From NCBI GenBank assembly GCA_036785705.1, contig JAWUZG010000970.1:1584501-1648500 (forward strand): a stretch of 64,000 bases of DNA, in the 5' to 3' direction. This document shows positions 52,801 to 64,000 of the stretch, in pieces (position 1 is the first letter of the stretch; every line of letters begins with the position of its first letter). The notes under the pieces are model-generated. The model worked only from the letters and a program-made list of their open reading frames with translations. It was not told the DNA's origin and ran no database searches. The stretch comes from Acanthornis magna. Its lineage: Eukaryota > Chordata > Aves > Passeriformes > Acanthizidae. The position numbers were made by a program, and so were the translations under genes.

Positions 52801-55800
52801 TAGAACTGTCACTAACAGGAGAGACTACTGGTCTTTAAAAGGCTTTGGAAGATGGAAAGGTTCCCCCAGTGTTGCTGTGTAAAAGGAAACTTTTCTTAAG
52901 GCAAGAATTGGGATATTGCCAGGCCACTATTGCACTAATATCTAAAAAAACAAAGCAAAATTGTTTTTCTACAAGTGTTTTGAGAAAAACTGTAGAATAA
53001 AGAAGTGATTTTGACAAAATGGAACTGAATAATGCCTATTTGTTTGCCTTGTAGTGCTTCTAGTTTTCAAATGCTGCAAAGTCTTAGATGTGAATATTTT
53101 AAGGTGTGAAAGGCAAATGGTCTTGGTCCAAGCTTAATGGAATAAACGGTGTGGATTCCCATTCATCGAAGCGGGGGGCAAGTGGTCCTAGCCAAGGAAA
53201 GTATTGCTCAAGAAGAGAACTTCATTAACTTTACAGCTATTTATCACACTTACCCTTTATAAGCTGAGCAGCTTTCTAAGCAGTTGTCCTCTGTTTTCAG
53301 TGTGCCTGGATTCTGGGCTCATATGATTCTGTTGGCTGTCACTTGGCTTTTGTCAAATGTGGAGCTGCTGCTCCTCGTTTGAACACTGTGGTGTAACTTA
53401 GGACAGTCTGGTTCATAATTGCTCTTAAGGGTGTTTAGTTTTTCCTATGTAAGTGTGTTCATTTGGCTTTTAACAGCAAGTCCCAGAGGAAAGCATGCAT
53501 GATGTAGTGTCCAGATAGTTTGCCACAGTATCCAGAAACGGAAAGGACAGGAGGAAGCTGTTAGACTTGAGGATTGTGCGTCCTGCATTAAGCCTCTTCC
53601 CATTGTATTTGTTTGGAAGTAACAGACTAAGGGACTGTGATTGCCTGAGTTTGTAGTTTCGGTGGGGAAGGTGATAAAATGTTTGGAGAAGGTGTAATGT
53701 TCTGTTGATAGATGCAGCTTTCCAAGGCAGAGGGGGAGAGATCTCAGGATCCCCCCAGATTTCTTTGCTCAGGAAGAAGCAAAGCCCATGTTTATAGCTT
53801 TGATGTCAGCTGTGTGTGTGTTTGAAACTGTCTTATTTCTCAGTCACCTTTCTCTGCTTTGGTGTCCAGGCCGTTTTGGTGTTTATCTGCTGCTGTGTCT
53901 CTAGATGTGAGCCTACAGGTGCAGGAGGCAAACCAGATTTGTTCAGGTAATTACAGGTGACTGTGACTGGCCATAGAAGGAATGCAGTGATAAGTTGGTC
54001 TGAGATAAGGGGAAATTATGTGCCTTTACCTGAAATACCTTTCTGTGCCTGAAAAAAACAAAAATGAGTCTGAGGTAGGATTAGTCCAAGGCCGTTGTCA
54101 CCTAGATTTGCAGCAGTTTATCTGCGAGTACCATTCTTCAGTAAGTGATGTGAAAGTTGAAGTGTGGTTTGAGAAAACTGCGGGTTTAGGTTAGTTATTG
54201 TTCTGTCAATTAGAAGGCTGTACAGTCACCACTTAGTCACTTCAACTTTTTTTATATGTGCCACTTAGGTTGCCAGGGTTCATCACATATATTTATTTCC
54301 TATGCATAGATTTGGATTGATCCTGCTGTCAGATGGATGTTACTCAACTCTCAAATGGAGTTCCGCAGCAAGTATTTGGGAACTGCTGCATGACTGGCAG
54401 CACTGCAGCCAGAGAGAAGTGGCCATAGAAAAGCAAATGCATAAAAGTAATGTCAAATAGTTGGCAATGATAATGGGGGGAGTGGACTGCAGAATTGTAT
54501 ATTGCTTTAGTGAATTACTGAGATGTGACAGCCTGTTTTCTTCTGTGATTATTAGAAGTACCACTTAATGCTAAAGAAGCAAGTTACAGAGTTAAAAGCT
54601 TGCATCTTTCCACTTCTGAGTTCATTCTCTGTGAACTTCATTGTTTTGAAGGGGTTCTATGTGGAAGCACTGAGAACTATATTTTTACCTTTTTCCTTTA
54701 AAAAACTAGTTTTGAATTCTCGTAAATAGTAATACTTCTGGTTTAAAGCATTCTAAATGAAAGAAAAAATATATTGTAAATCATATTCGAAACATTTATT
54801 CGATCTTACATAAAGGGCACTGCAATCCCATTTGTTGGGTTTTTTTGGTACCTTTCTGTTATACATTGTTAACTTTTAGCACTGGCTTTTTGAAACATGC
54901 AGGAAGGTGTCCACAGATATCTTTGTAGAAGGTGAAAGAGGGTTACCTCCTTGCTTGTAATGGAAACTCTTTTCTGGAAGTAAATGGAAATACTTAAAGC
55001 CTTGCAAAGCATGGAAATAGGCTTACTTCAAGCTTAAGATGTTTTTTGGATTATAAATAAAATCCAGAAACTCTGGGCCTGTGTTTCTCTTGTCATTCAT
55101 TACCTTAGTCTAAACCTGAATAGGTATTTTGCCTGAAAAATAGAAGAAAGAAGTTCACAACACTTTAACTCATAGGTATAAATAGTTTGTGTTTAACAGG
55201 GGAAAAAAATCGCAAGACCCATGATTTCCCCATTAGCTGAGAACTGAAGTGATGCCTTGAAGTGTGAACTGTGTTTTCTGTGAGCTTCTGCTCACAGCAG
55301 CTGTTGTTGGATAGTTGTCTAGGCCAGAGCATGGGGATTTTGTTTGGGTTTTGGGAGATTTTATCAAAAGGCCTGACTTGTTTGGGTGAGGCTTTTGGGG
55401 CTCATACATATTGGAAATTCAGCTGTGTTTGCTGTCTTTGAGTGTAAGTTGAGTGGCTGCTGTAGTGAACTGATGAAATGTTTCCCCCAACAGCTTGAAG
55501 AAGCTGTAGGCCATGTGTTGCCTGTAGCAACGAGGGCCATGTGTCCTTGTGATCCTTGGTATTTTTAATCAATTATTCAAGGACTCTCTCTCCGCTTCTT
55601 CACAGATATTAATGAGGGTTAAATAAATATTTAAGTCCAATATATAAATACTTTTACATGGTGATATCAAGGTGATGAGGGCTTTGAAAAAATCCTTGCT
55701 ACAGAACTGGAGTCCTGTGTATAACAAAGGCTGTGGTTTGATGTAAATTGGTCTTAAGGGCTCTTAATAATGGTTCTAAATGCTGCAGACTCACACCACA

Positions 55801-58800
55801 AAATACTGTTCTGGTATAAGCAAACAAAAATGTCAATGTCTCAGAAATCTGACTAATTAAACTGTAGAAGCTTTATTGAATCTAACCTCATCTGACCACT
55901 AAAAAATTGTGTACTCATATTTGTTCTAGATAGATTGGTTGATTCAGTAATGGTTGGTTCAGTAATGGTATTAATAATCATTGATCTGAGGTGTGTTCCT
56001 TTTTAACCCTTGACAGTTCACCAGTAACACCCTCTTGAGCATTCTGCAGAGCCAGGGCAGTGACTTCTGTTCACTTGCGCACCAGCATCTCCTTTTGCTG
56101 CATTAGTACACTTTTACATCCTCTAATGCTAATTGGAAGGGCATATGGCATCAGATTGAGGACAGCAGCTTTAAGCAATCACAATGACAACTGGATCTGT
56201 GTGTGTCTTGTGGTATTTGATGTCTCTCTTATACCAAACAGATCTGAGGAAACCCCCCAGTTGCATGGCTGCTGACACTCCCATGAGATACAAGTCAGTG
56301 CAGGGCAGTAGCTTCATCTTGTAACTTTTGCACTATATTTTCAATGCCAGTGCATGGTACCTTGAAACAGACTTTAAGATAATAAATAAAGCTTATATTT
56401 CCATGCAGTAGGGAAAGACTCTCCTTTTAAGTGGCTTTCACTTAAGACCTGGAGAAGAGAACAGGCACCCATGTTTGGTATATGCAGCCATTTAAAACTA
56501 GACATGCACACGTTGATTCAGCTGCTTTTGTCTGATAATTGGCTTGGATCTTGGGCATTACGTTTTTGAAAATCCTTCACTTCAATACTAAAAGGAGAGC
56601 TTTGAGGTGTGAAATTAACAAAGGTCGTTCTACTTGAGGTCTATGTTTGTTCCCTTTAATTAATTAAAAATTTAGTAATTAAAACACTTGTTATAAAATC
56701 TAAGTATGCCTAGGCTGTAGTAGAGTTTAAGCTTTCTTTCTGCATCACCAAGTAATGTTGGGCTTTTTCCCTGAGAGAAGTCTGCCTAAGATCCTGACAG
56801 TTGTAACTGAAACTTAACTATCTGGTTGTATGTTGCACAGGAGTACATCAGGGCTCTGGAGTTCTTCCTCTGTTCTTTGGGTTAAACATCACAGAGAGCA
56901 GTATGACAGAGGACTTGGTATCATGTACCTTTTATCTCCAGCATGTCTTAAGTGTGGCCAGGAGTTTTGGTCATACTCAGTTTTTGCAGGGACAAAACTG
57001 CTATTTAGTGGTCATACTTGATATGAGATAAGGTACAAAGGTGCTTTTTAGGAGCAGTATGAATGAATAATTTAGAACTCTAATTTTCTTTTAAAATCTT
57101 TGCCCTTGCATGTCCAATTTTGAATCGCACTTCAGCCAGCTCTTCCTGTTGCATACCTGGAGTGTGAGGTTACCCTGGAATGCAAAGTAGAGAATGCCTA
57201 GAGATATTGTGGCTTCTGAGCTGGCATTGAATGGCTTTTTTCTCCTGAACTATTGAAAACCAATTCATTTGGGTTGTAAACTCAGTCACTGTAATCTCTT
57301 GAGCATGTTTCTGTAGCTTGTACCAGAGGGTGGTTTTTTGGCCTTTCAGGTGTCTCTGTAATTTCTGATTCATACACTGAACACATGGTGAGGATGAAAA
57401 ATTCTGACATGGTCATTAGTGTGAGTTGGTAGCCTAAAAAGGAGCTTAGTGGTGAATGAAGATAAAAGTCACCAAGACAGAGATACTGTCAAAGGGAGTG
57501 GGGAGAAGAGTCAAGTGAAATAATGCAAGCATAGGTGGATGAGAGGAGACCTGAATTCTGTGAAATCTGTGAAATAATCACACAGTGAATTGCCACTAGT
57601 GAAGGGCCACAAAAATACTTTATCTTGTGCAGTTCTTTTAAAAAGCCAAGACTGATTATTTGTTTTCTTTGAAATACATACCATGTTTAAAAAAAGATCT
57701 AACATGCCTACACAGGAAAAGGAGGTGTAATTTCCAGCAGATAATGTCTGCCAGTGAGAAGGGCATAGGTCTCCACTTTTGTAAATGGGAATACTGGTAG
57801 TGTGATGGCCTGTGAAGATTTCTTTTGAAATAAACCTGACCTGAATCTAGTTTTTGCTCTCAAAGAGGAAAATAATCCTCATCATGGACATGAACTGCAG
57901 TTTTGTTAGTAGAGTCATCATTCTTCTGGTTGTTGAAGAACAAGGAACACATTGCAAGTAAACAGTTACAGGTATTATTTAGAAAGTGGGTTTCTGCATG
58001 GAATTCCCAAACACTTAGTAGTCAGATATATGGATGAGAGATTTGAGCATGCAAAACAATTTTCTTCCTGTTGCAGTCTGCTTATTGCAGTGCAAATTTG
58101 CAGCTGCACTTAAAACACTGCAGCCAGTTTATGAAAGAGCTTTGGTTCTGGTTTTTTTGCTTTTTGGTGGTTGGATGTTTTTTTAAACTGCTTGACATTT
58201 TAATTTTTTTTTTTTATATTAGGAAGATGCTGTAGCTCATTGTCACAGAGTTGGTGAAATTTTGTAGCAGTTGAACTATATCTACTTACTTGAACTTTTT
58301 TAAAATAAAAACTCTGAAAGTCAGTTCCTCCAAATGTATTGAAGGAAACAAGTCTCTTGTAATGACTGTTAAGTGTTTGAGAAAAAATAAATAATGATAT
58401 TTTCAAGACCTGGAATTTTGATAACTGGATGAGGAATACTGTAGGTGGACTAATCTCCTCAAAAAGTAAAGTTTGTCTTCTAAACAGTTTGGAAGAGTGA
58501 ATGTCACACTTCTCTGCTTCCAGCTCTAATTTCTGGTTTCATTTAGCCATTGTTTAAAAGAAAGAATAAAATATCCTTTTCTATGTCTTTATTTTAAGAT
58601 GTGGCAATTCAAGGCTTAAGGATCAGAAATTAAAATATTTTCATGAAAAGATTGAAGCAATATATGTCAGCCATGATACAAGAAAATAATAAATTAAGAT
58701 GAAGTTGGTATAGAACTTGTCTGCCTCTGCGTTTGGCACTGATGAAGCTACACCTCAAATCTTGGGTTAAATTTTGGACTTCTCAGTACACAAAGACATT

Positions 58801-61800
58801 GAAGTCCTGGAGCATGGGCTCCAGGAGAAGGGCAATGAAACTGGTGAAGGATCTGGAGTACAAGTCTAATGAGGAGCAGCTGATGGAACTGGGGGTCTTT
58901 AGTCTGGAGAAAAGGATGTTCAAGGAGGGACCTTATCACTCTCCACAGCTGCCTGAAAGGAAGGAGCATGGAGCCAGGTGGGACTTGCTTCTTCCAAGTA
59001 TCAAGCAATAGGATGAGAGGAAATTACCTCAAGTTGTGCTAGGGTGGTTTATACTGGACAGGAGGAGAAATTTCTTCACGGAAGGGGTTGTCAAGCACTG
59101 GAGTGGGCTGCCCAGGGAAAGGGGTCAAGATCCCATCTCTGCATGAATTTAGAGACATGCAGACATGGTGCTTAGGGACATGGTTTAGTGATGGGCTTGG
59201 CAGTGTTGGTTAATGGTTGGACTCAGTGACTTTAAAGTAGAGAACCTGAGCTGTTCTATGATTTTGAAGTTTCCACATTTGGTTTTCATTACTGTGTAGC
59301 TCAGTAGGGTATTAATGGTGAGTTGTATCTAAGTGAATGTAAACTGTTTCTGGACGGACAATACTCATTCACATCAAACTTCCTTACTAAACTAGGGTTA
59401 GAAATTGACCTTAGTGTATGATTCAGTGACTTCTAATGTTGTGAAAATCAATAATTTGAAAATCTAGATGGTTGTCTTTTTCACCATGTTGTGGCAAAAG
59501 CAAGTATCTTAAGGGGATGACACTCAAGCCATAACCAGAATTTATTCTTTGAATTCATTCAATCTGTGGATTACTAATCTATGTGTCTGTAATCTACCTG
59601 CTGTAAATTGAATGCCTACATCTTTTTCAGGACTGTCTTGGTGAGACTGGAAGGATGCAGCCATCCTGTTGTTATGAAAGGCTTGTGTGCAGAATGTGGC
59701 CAGGATTTAACTCAGTAAGTACTGTCAGCTCTTTTTTCTTTTTTCCAGCTTCTTGCTTCTGATTAGGGATTCAGGCTTTTCCTTCTCTCATCTAATAGAG
59801 TCATAAAATACCATGGGTTGGCAGGGTCTTGAAGGTTATCTAGTTCCAGCCCCCTTGCCATGAGGAGGGATACTTTCCACTAGACCAAGTTGCCCAGGGT
59901 CCCATCCAGCCTGGCCTTAAACACTTTCAGGGATGGGGCATCCATGGCTTCTCTGGGCATCACTGTTCCAGTGCCTCCCCACCCTCACCGAAAACAATTT
60001 CATCCTTATAGCTAATGAAAGCTACCTTTTTTTTTTTTTCAAAGCCATTCCCCCTTGTCCTGTCTCTACATGCCCTTGTAAATAGTTCCTCTCCAGGTCC
60101 CTTTTACACCCTTCAGGTACTGGAAGGCTGCTCGAAGGTCTCCACACATGTAGGATTTAAGAACTGTGCATGCTCTTTTTTCATGGAGATAATGTAAGGT
60201 AACTTAGAAAATAGAAGGAGCATGTGTAGAGAGGTAAATTTTCATTACACTTTGCTTTCCATGGACTCACCACTGAGATTGAGAGTTGTATGGTGTATCA
60301 ACAGTGGCTTAGTAAACCTGTGCAGGTTTTAGCTGTGCAGGTGCAAATAGTTGAGAGGTAGTAGCAGTCTCATTCATATGACCTTGCTTCATTTGTACTA
60401 TGTCTGAATGGGAGCTAGTTTGTCTCAAGTGCTTTCAATTTAAGGCTTCTTAACTGTTTTCAATTTTTTGTGAAATATTCTGCCTTGGAACTAAAGGAAT
60501 TTAAGCCTTAGGGGAAAAAAGAAAGCAAATTCGAAACATGGTAGTATTTCTCCTTTGCTCTTTCTTATTGCTTGGTAAAGAGAATGCTTCATGTGCATAT
60601 CAAATTACTAATTCAACAGCAGTTCCAAAATGGGCTTTATAGTTGCCTGGATTTTATAAATTAATGTTGCATACTCATTTCATTTGGCTGAAAATACTTC
60701 GGTTTCATTTTAATTCATGCTTATTGTTAAGGATCATTTTGTGAACATTATCCCACAAACTAGTGCAAGTGGACTGAATGTTGAGAGTGCTATGCAACAT
60801 TACCTATGCCTGGGTAATGTTTGGATATAACTTTTTATTAAAAGTTCAGTGTTAATATTTTGTAAATAAGTATTATCCAGAAAACCTAGCAAAGTTAGGA
60901 TAATGGTGAATAGGGCTTTGTCTTTGTATTCATTCATTGTCCTGAATGAATACTTGATTTGAGGTTTGACTAGACTTACATCTAAATATTGCTCTACTGC
61001 TATCATTTCATGAAGAATCCAGAAAAACTCAATGTATCTAGCAAATTAAGACTTTTTCACGTATTACTTCTTACTGTGTCTTATGTCTGTGTCTTCATTT
61101 TATACCAAATGGCTTATACATCTGAAAAATTGTTGTGTCTGCTGAGCCTACAGCAGAAGACAACTCAAAAGCATTGCTGCTTTTCTTGCTTGGAGAAAAG
61201 CAGGTACAGCTGTGAATCCTTTCTGTTAAAGAATTCTTAACAGTCATTCAACTAATGGTCTGAAAACAGTTAGTAATTTCAAAGGCTCATTTAAAATGCC
61301 ACTCAGGGTTGTATATGAGATTTTCTGAACTTGGAAGCAAAGGATGCAAGATGCTAAAATGGACATGTAAACTTTAGACTAAATAAACACCTTTTGTTCC
61401 TGGACATCAATGCTGCCATACACCATGGTACAGTGAAAGATACCTCTGTGTGGTTGTGTTTGCCTCAGCTCAGTGCAGTTGTTCCTCAGCAGTTTGCTTG
61501 TCACAAAGTCAAATCCGGTTTAAGTTTAACTCTCGTTGTAGATCTGATACCAAATCTTGTCCTTGATAGGACTGGTATGTGGGAGAATTAAAAGATGTGC
61601 ATATGTCACCTAGGACAAAATTTGTATCATAGTATTTTTTTAATCTTGGTGAATCATCAATTAGATGTCAGAGTTCCCAATAAACTGATTGATGTAAGCT
61701 GTAAGCTAGTGAAGGGGATCCTATATAGGGTTACTTTGTCAGTTTTCAAGCAACGTCATACTAGTGTGCGCTCACGCTCTCTCGTATGTATGTGTACACA

Positions 61801-62556
61801 CAAGGGTTATACCTATTCTTTGTGTGTTAATATCTGTATATGCACACATCTGTGTAGCAGTAAGACTGTGTGTATAATATACACATAAGTAAAATAAACA
61901 CAGGCATACACAGAGTTCCTCACTCTGTGCCAATAGGAAGAACACATATGGGGATTTTTTTTGGATGGCATTTTTGAAGCAGCAGTCACCTGTAAGTCAC
62001 TCTGCTATGTGCAGAGAGTGATCCTTTGCTTAAACTTTTCATACTCTGGCTTGGAAAAAAAGTTCAATTGCATGCTGAGTGATTGCAAAAAAAAAAAAAA
62101 AAAAAAAAACAGAATAATTTTAAATTTGAGTGATTCGGTAGTTATACCCAGTTTGTAGCTTGTTTTCTGATGCAAAGCAGTACATAGGTGTGTTTCATAT
62201 TAGTGTTACGAAATAATTGTATGGAAGTATAACTTATTACAGTGGCTTTTTGCAGGTTTTTTTCTGGTGAGCTTCTTTGATCTCTTTCCATTTTGTCTAG
62301 TAACTGGCATTTGCAAGAATTTGAAAGAGTGTGTTAAAATAGCTTTTTAATAATTTTTTTGGTGGCGATTAGTTTGAGGCTACAGATTTTAGTTTTAGTC
62401 TGTTCAACATTTCACTAAACTATTACTCTCTCTTGTGATGCTTCTTTTCCCTATGTGGTTAGGATACGAAGCAAGAATGGAAGACAGAGTGTGCCATTAT
62501 CCACAGCAACTGTATCAATGGTTCACAGTGTCCCTGAACTGAAAGTTAGCTCTGAG
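46562..62556 (+). CDS. CTDP1: CTDP1 (FCP1) RNA polymerase II CTD phosphatase, 5' part, exons 1-3 of a gene that continues past the window
   Basis: Joining 46562-46884, 59631-59714 and 62463-62556 gives 501 nt, or 167 codons, without a stop. The translation follows the known vertebrate CTDP1 N-terminus closely: PLRLLEW near residue 30, GVVRELC near 95, LVRLEGCSHPVVMKGLCAEC at 111-130, and VPLSTATVSMVHSVPEL at 146-162. CTDP1 removes phosphate from the heptad repeats of the largest RNA polymerase II subunit so that the enzyme can be recycled, and it acts in the nucleus. The part seen here is the single-hybrid (biotinyl/lipoyl-like) fold and the linker leading into the phosphatase domain. The DxDxT catalytic motif and the BRCT domain are outside the window; the vertebrate protein is roughly 950 residues. 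All introns have GT-AG ends. Identity is very secure from sequence similarity; species-specific splice forms cannot be judged. Confidence 0.96.
47184..47432 (-). mobile_element. CR1 LINE 3' fragment in CTDP1 intron 1
   Basis: It starts TCACAGAACCACAGAATAGG then TCAGGTTGGAAGGGACCAC, the reverse complement of a CR1 3' end. It ends near CTACTGCCTCTTGTCCT. It lies just inside intron 1, right after the CpG island, and retains many CpG-derived changes. Confidence 0.88.
48595..48664 (+). repeat. 35-bp direct duplication in CTDP1 intron 1
   Basis: GTTGGTTTTGGCTTCTAGAA is repeated 35 bp later as GTTGGTTTTGGCATCTAGAA. The second halves of the units have diverged. Confidence 0.75.
50641..50782 (+). repeat. 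G/T-rich low-complexity block
   Basis: The sequence is nearly all G and T, with GGTT tandem copies and G runs of 9, 6, 4 and 6. It lies in CTDP1 intron 1 in the transcribed orientation and could form G-quadruplexes in DNA or pre-mRNA. Confidence 0.85.
58729..59268 (+). mobile_element. CR1 LINE fragment upstream of CTDP1 exon 2
   Basis: It starts at GCGTTTGGCACTGATGAAGC and encodes decayed reverse-transcriptase C-terminal motifs ([26 protein letters not shown]). It continues with GGACAGGAGGAGAAATTTCT and ACATGGTTTAGTGATGGGC, ending TTCTATGATTTTG. The frame is broken by stops. It ends 362 bp before exon 2. Confidence 0.9.
59631..59714 (+). CDS. CTDP1: CTDP1 coding exon 2 (residues 108-136)
   Basis: This 84-nt exon lies between the acceptor TCTTTTTCAG (ending 59630) and the donor GTAAGT (starting 59715). 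It enters and leaves in the same phase, so the split codon 108 (GG|G, Gly) and codon 136 (CA|G, Gln) both read correctly. It encodes TVLVRLEGCSHPVVMKGL followed by CAECGQDLTQ. This completes the single-hybrid fold and adds Cys117, His119, Cys127 and Cys130 in a C-x-H-x8-C-x2-C pattern. That pattern is conserved among Fcp1 proteins; zinc binding by it is my inference. Because 84 is a multiple of three, skipping the exon would keep the frame but remove this element. Confidence 0.95.
59795..60144 (-). mobile_element. CR1 LINE fragment downstream of CTDP1 exon 2
   Basis: TAGAGTCATAAAATACCATG then GGTTGGCAGGGTCTTGAAGG is a diverged reverse-complement CR1 3' end. It continues with GGGATGGGGCATCCATGGCT and TTGTCCTGTCTCTACATGCC. 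An internal run of 13 T (60027-60039) sits within it. It is oriented against the plus-strand CR1 on the other side of exon 2. Confidence 0.88.
62087..62109 (+). repeat. Poly-A run (23 A)
   Basis: This uninterrupted A run lies in CTDP1 intron 2. There is no visible retroposon body upstream. Confidence 0.9.
62463..62556 (+). CDS. CTDP1: CTDP1 coding exon 3 (residues 136-167)
   Basis: This 94-nt exon follows the acceptor ...GTGGTTAG (ending 62462) and ends at the donor GTAAGT (starting 62557) on a codon boundary after Glu167. It encodes IRSKNGRQSVPLSTATVSMV, then HSVPELKVSSE, the linker just before the FCP1 homology (phosphatase) domain. The segment VPLSTATVSMVHSVPEL is nearly invariant in vertebrates, which makes the assignment firm. 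The following exon, which in the family begins the helical lead-in to the catalytic domain, is not in the window. Confidence 0.95.
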
Positions 62557-64000
62557 GTAAGTACAATCATGCTTTCTTTGTTCACACCTTTCACAGTAGC
62601 TCCACAGTTGAGAAACTTAATTATAGTAGTTTGTGAATGTTTTATATACTTGATAGAGGAAGTTTGGATTCCCTTTGAAGAGGGATTTGGGGTTGAACAT
62701 CAGTAGCCTAGGGATTTTGTGAATTTACCTTAATGTGGATTGATTTTTATCAGGTTTTATACTTATTTTTTGTAAGTGTGTACTGAAGACACGGCACTTT
62801 GACAGCAGCCTGTAAACTTACTAGCTGAATGTTTTTGTCACTCAGAGTGAACAGTTAGTGCAAAGTTCCATTAGCTGAAATCTATTCAATGCTTGCATTG
62901 AATGCTTGCTCTGAAACCTAGCTTTAACCTTCATCTTGAAATTTGCCCTCTAAATATAGTGAAGCTAGTTTGTCTGCAACTTACCTGTATGTTAAAATTA
63001 TTTCATTGTTTTTCAAATGCTCCAAATATTCTGAATTCATGAATATTTCAAATATTCATCTGAGTTGTCAAAATATGCTTGTGTATCCCTCAGTTTTGTA
63101 GGGAGGAAGAGCATGTTTATTTTGAAGACAAATATTCTGTTTATTTTCTTTATCAACCTCATCTCTTTTTATTTTTTTTATGTTGCTGCTTGCTTTTTTT
63201 TGTCTGGTAATTCTTCGAAGAACACCAGTGAGGGAAACTGTGAAGATAAAAGTAGCTAGCAGTGTCCCCATCATCAAGGGGGCAGTTTGCACTTGGCCCT
63301 TGCTACTTCATAGTGCTCCAACTTAACTATACTTTTATAGTTCAGCTGTCTTGAGGCTAACACTGCAACTTGCTGTCAGGAATTGGTCAAGTGAACACAG
63401 AGCATAATGTGGTACTTGGAAGGTTTGTAAATGTGTGCAAGAGGAGTAAACTTCACTTACTGGATCATAAGGACTTTGATGTTAGTGTCCATGTGGAACT
63501 GCATTGATGTCTGAAGGAGTATATTCTTTATTCTGAAGTTGACAGGTATCATTTTTGTCACCAGCAGCTTTGGTTTTATACTCAGTGTTGGGTTGTCAGA
63601 CGTATTATACTTGATGGAACATTGCTGGACATAGCAGTCAAAAGTTCAGACCTACTGATGAATTTTTCCTTTGTGTTCAAAGCTGCTGCTATTTCCTGTC
63701 AAGACGCCGGGCCTTAAATTAAATCAATGGTTACTTCTTTGGTAAATTTGAAAGTTTTTGTGTTGAGTTTATGAATTTTAAGAGTTAATAGTGTCGCAAA
63801 GATCTGAAAGTAGACTTTGAGAGCATTTTCTTTTCCTGTAAAAAAATTCTTCTGCATCTGCCATTGCTACAGTAATGTTGAGGCATCATTTCTTATGCAG
63901 TTAGTTTGTAGCAGAAGTGCTTCTCATGTTTAGAATATACAAAAGGCAATAAACCCAATTTATTTCTATGAAGCTAAGCTTAGCAGTGAATATTTCTGTT
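62557..64000 (+). other. CTDP1: CTDP1 intron 3, 5' part, cut by the window edge
   Basis: The intron begins with GTAAGT directly after exon 3 and stays AT-rich to the end of the window. I find no segment that continues the CTDP1 reading frame with proper splice sites, and no recognisable repeat. Confidence 0.8.

Larger units (their letters stand above)
46885..59630 (+). other. CTDP1: CTDP1 intron 1 (about 12.7 kb)
   Basis: The intron starts GTGAGT and ends TTTTTCAG. After the CpG-island part (to about 47130) it is AT-rich and mostly unique sequence. It holds a minus-strand CR1 fragment at 47184-47432, a 35-bp duplication at 48595-48664, a G/T-rich low-complexity block at 50641-50782 and a plus-strand CR1 at 58729-59268. 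The short reading frames in it show no family resemblance. Two stretches (49655-49820 and 56050-56280) look more constrained than their surroundings and are listed under findings. Confidence 0.9.
59715..62462 (+). other. CTDP1: CTDP1 intron 2 (about 2.7 kb)
   Basis: The intron has GT-AG ends. A minus-strand CR1 fragment starts only about 80 bp after the donor (59795-60144). There is a run of 23 A at 62087-62109. Between 61770 and 61915 the sequence is rich in TG/CA and TATA-like dinucleotides but is not a clean microsatellite. I see no further exon or RNA gene. Confidence 0.9.

Overview
This is vertebrate nuclear DNA, almost certainly from a bird and plausibly a passerine. The evidence is the repeat content. 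There are at least eight CR1 LINE copies, most truncated at the 5' end, and one ends in the typical avian octamer tail. There is an avian-type LTR related to ERVL/ERV3 families, old MIR-like fragments, and a short SINE with a tRNA-Ile-like head joined to a CR1 3' tail. That SINE resembles the TguSINE1 family described from passerines. The base composition is AT-rich apart from one strong CpG island. Genes are sparse and carry large introns.

Layout. Bases 1 to about 46,200 hold no protein-coding gene I can support. This is a long intergenic stretch of unique AT-rich DNA with scattered repeats: CR1 at 1.73, 26.5, 27.2, 42.2 and 45.2 kb; a SINE at 4.4 kb; MIR-like fragments at 14.6, 15.0 and 32.8 kb; and a pyrimidine-only satellite tract at 38.2-38.6 kb. 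A CR1 copy at 45.2-46.3 kb has been split by an LTR, and its 3' end runs directly into a CpG island.

The one recognisable gene is CTDP1 (FCP1), the phosphatase that dephosphorylates the C-terminal domain of RNA polymerase II. It lies on the + strand. The window holds its CpG-island promoter and its first three coding exons (46562-46884, 59631-59714, 62463-62556), which join without a frame break into residues 1-167. These cover the N-terminal single-hybrid (biotinyl/lipoyl-like) fold and the C-x-H-x8-C-x2-C segment that precede the catalytic phosphatase domain. The catalytic domain and the BRCT domain lie beyond the right edge. Introns 1 and 2 are about 12.7 and 2.7 kb and contain three CR1 copies. 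Exon 2 sits between two CR1 copies in opposite orientation.

I looked for an undescribed multi-gene or defence-like system and see none. The most interesting items are structural and regulatory: the CR1/LTR/CpG-island junction at the CTDP1 promoter, the inverted CR1 pair around an in-frame exon, the long AAGGG/CCCTT tract, and a few AT-rich blocks that look like conserved non-coding enhancers. That last call needs an alignment to confirm.
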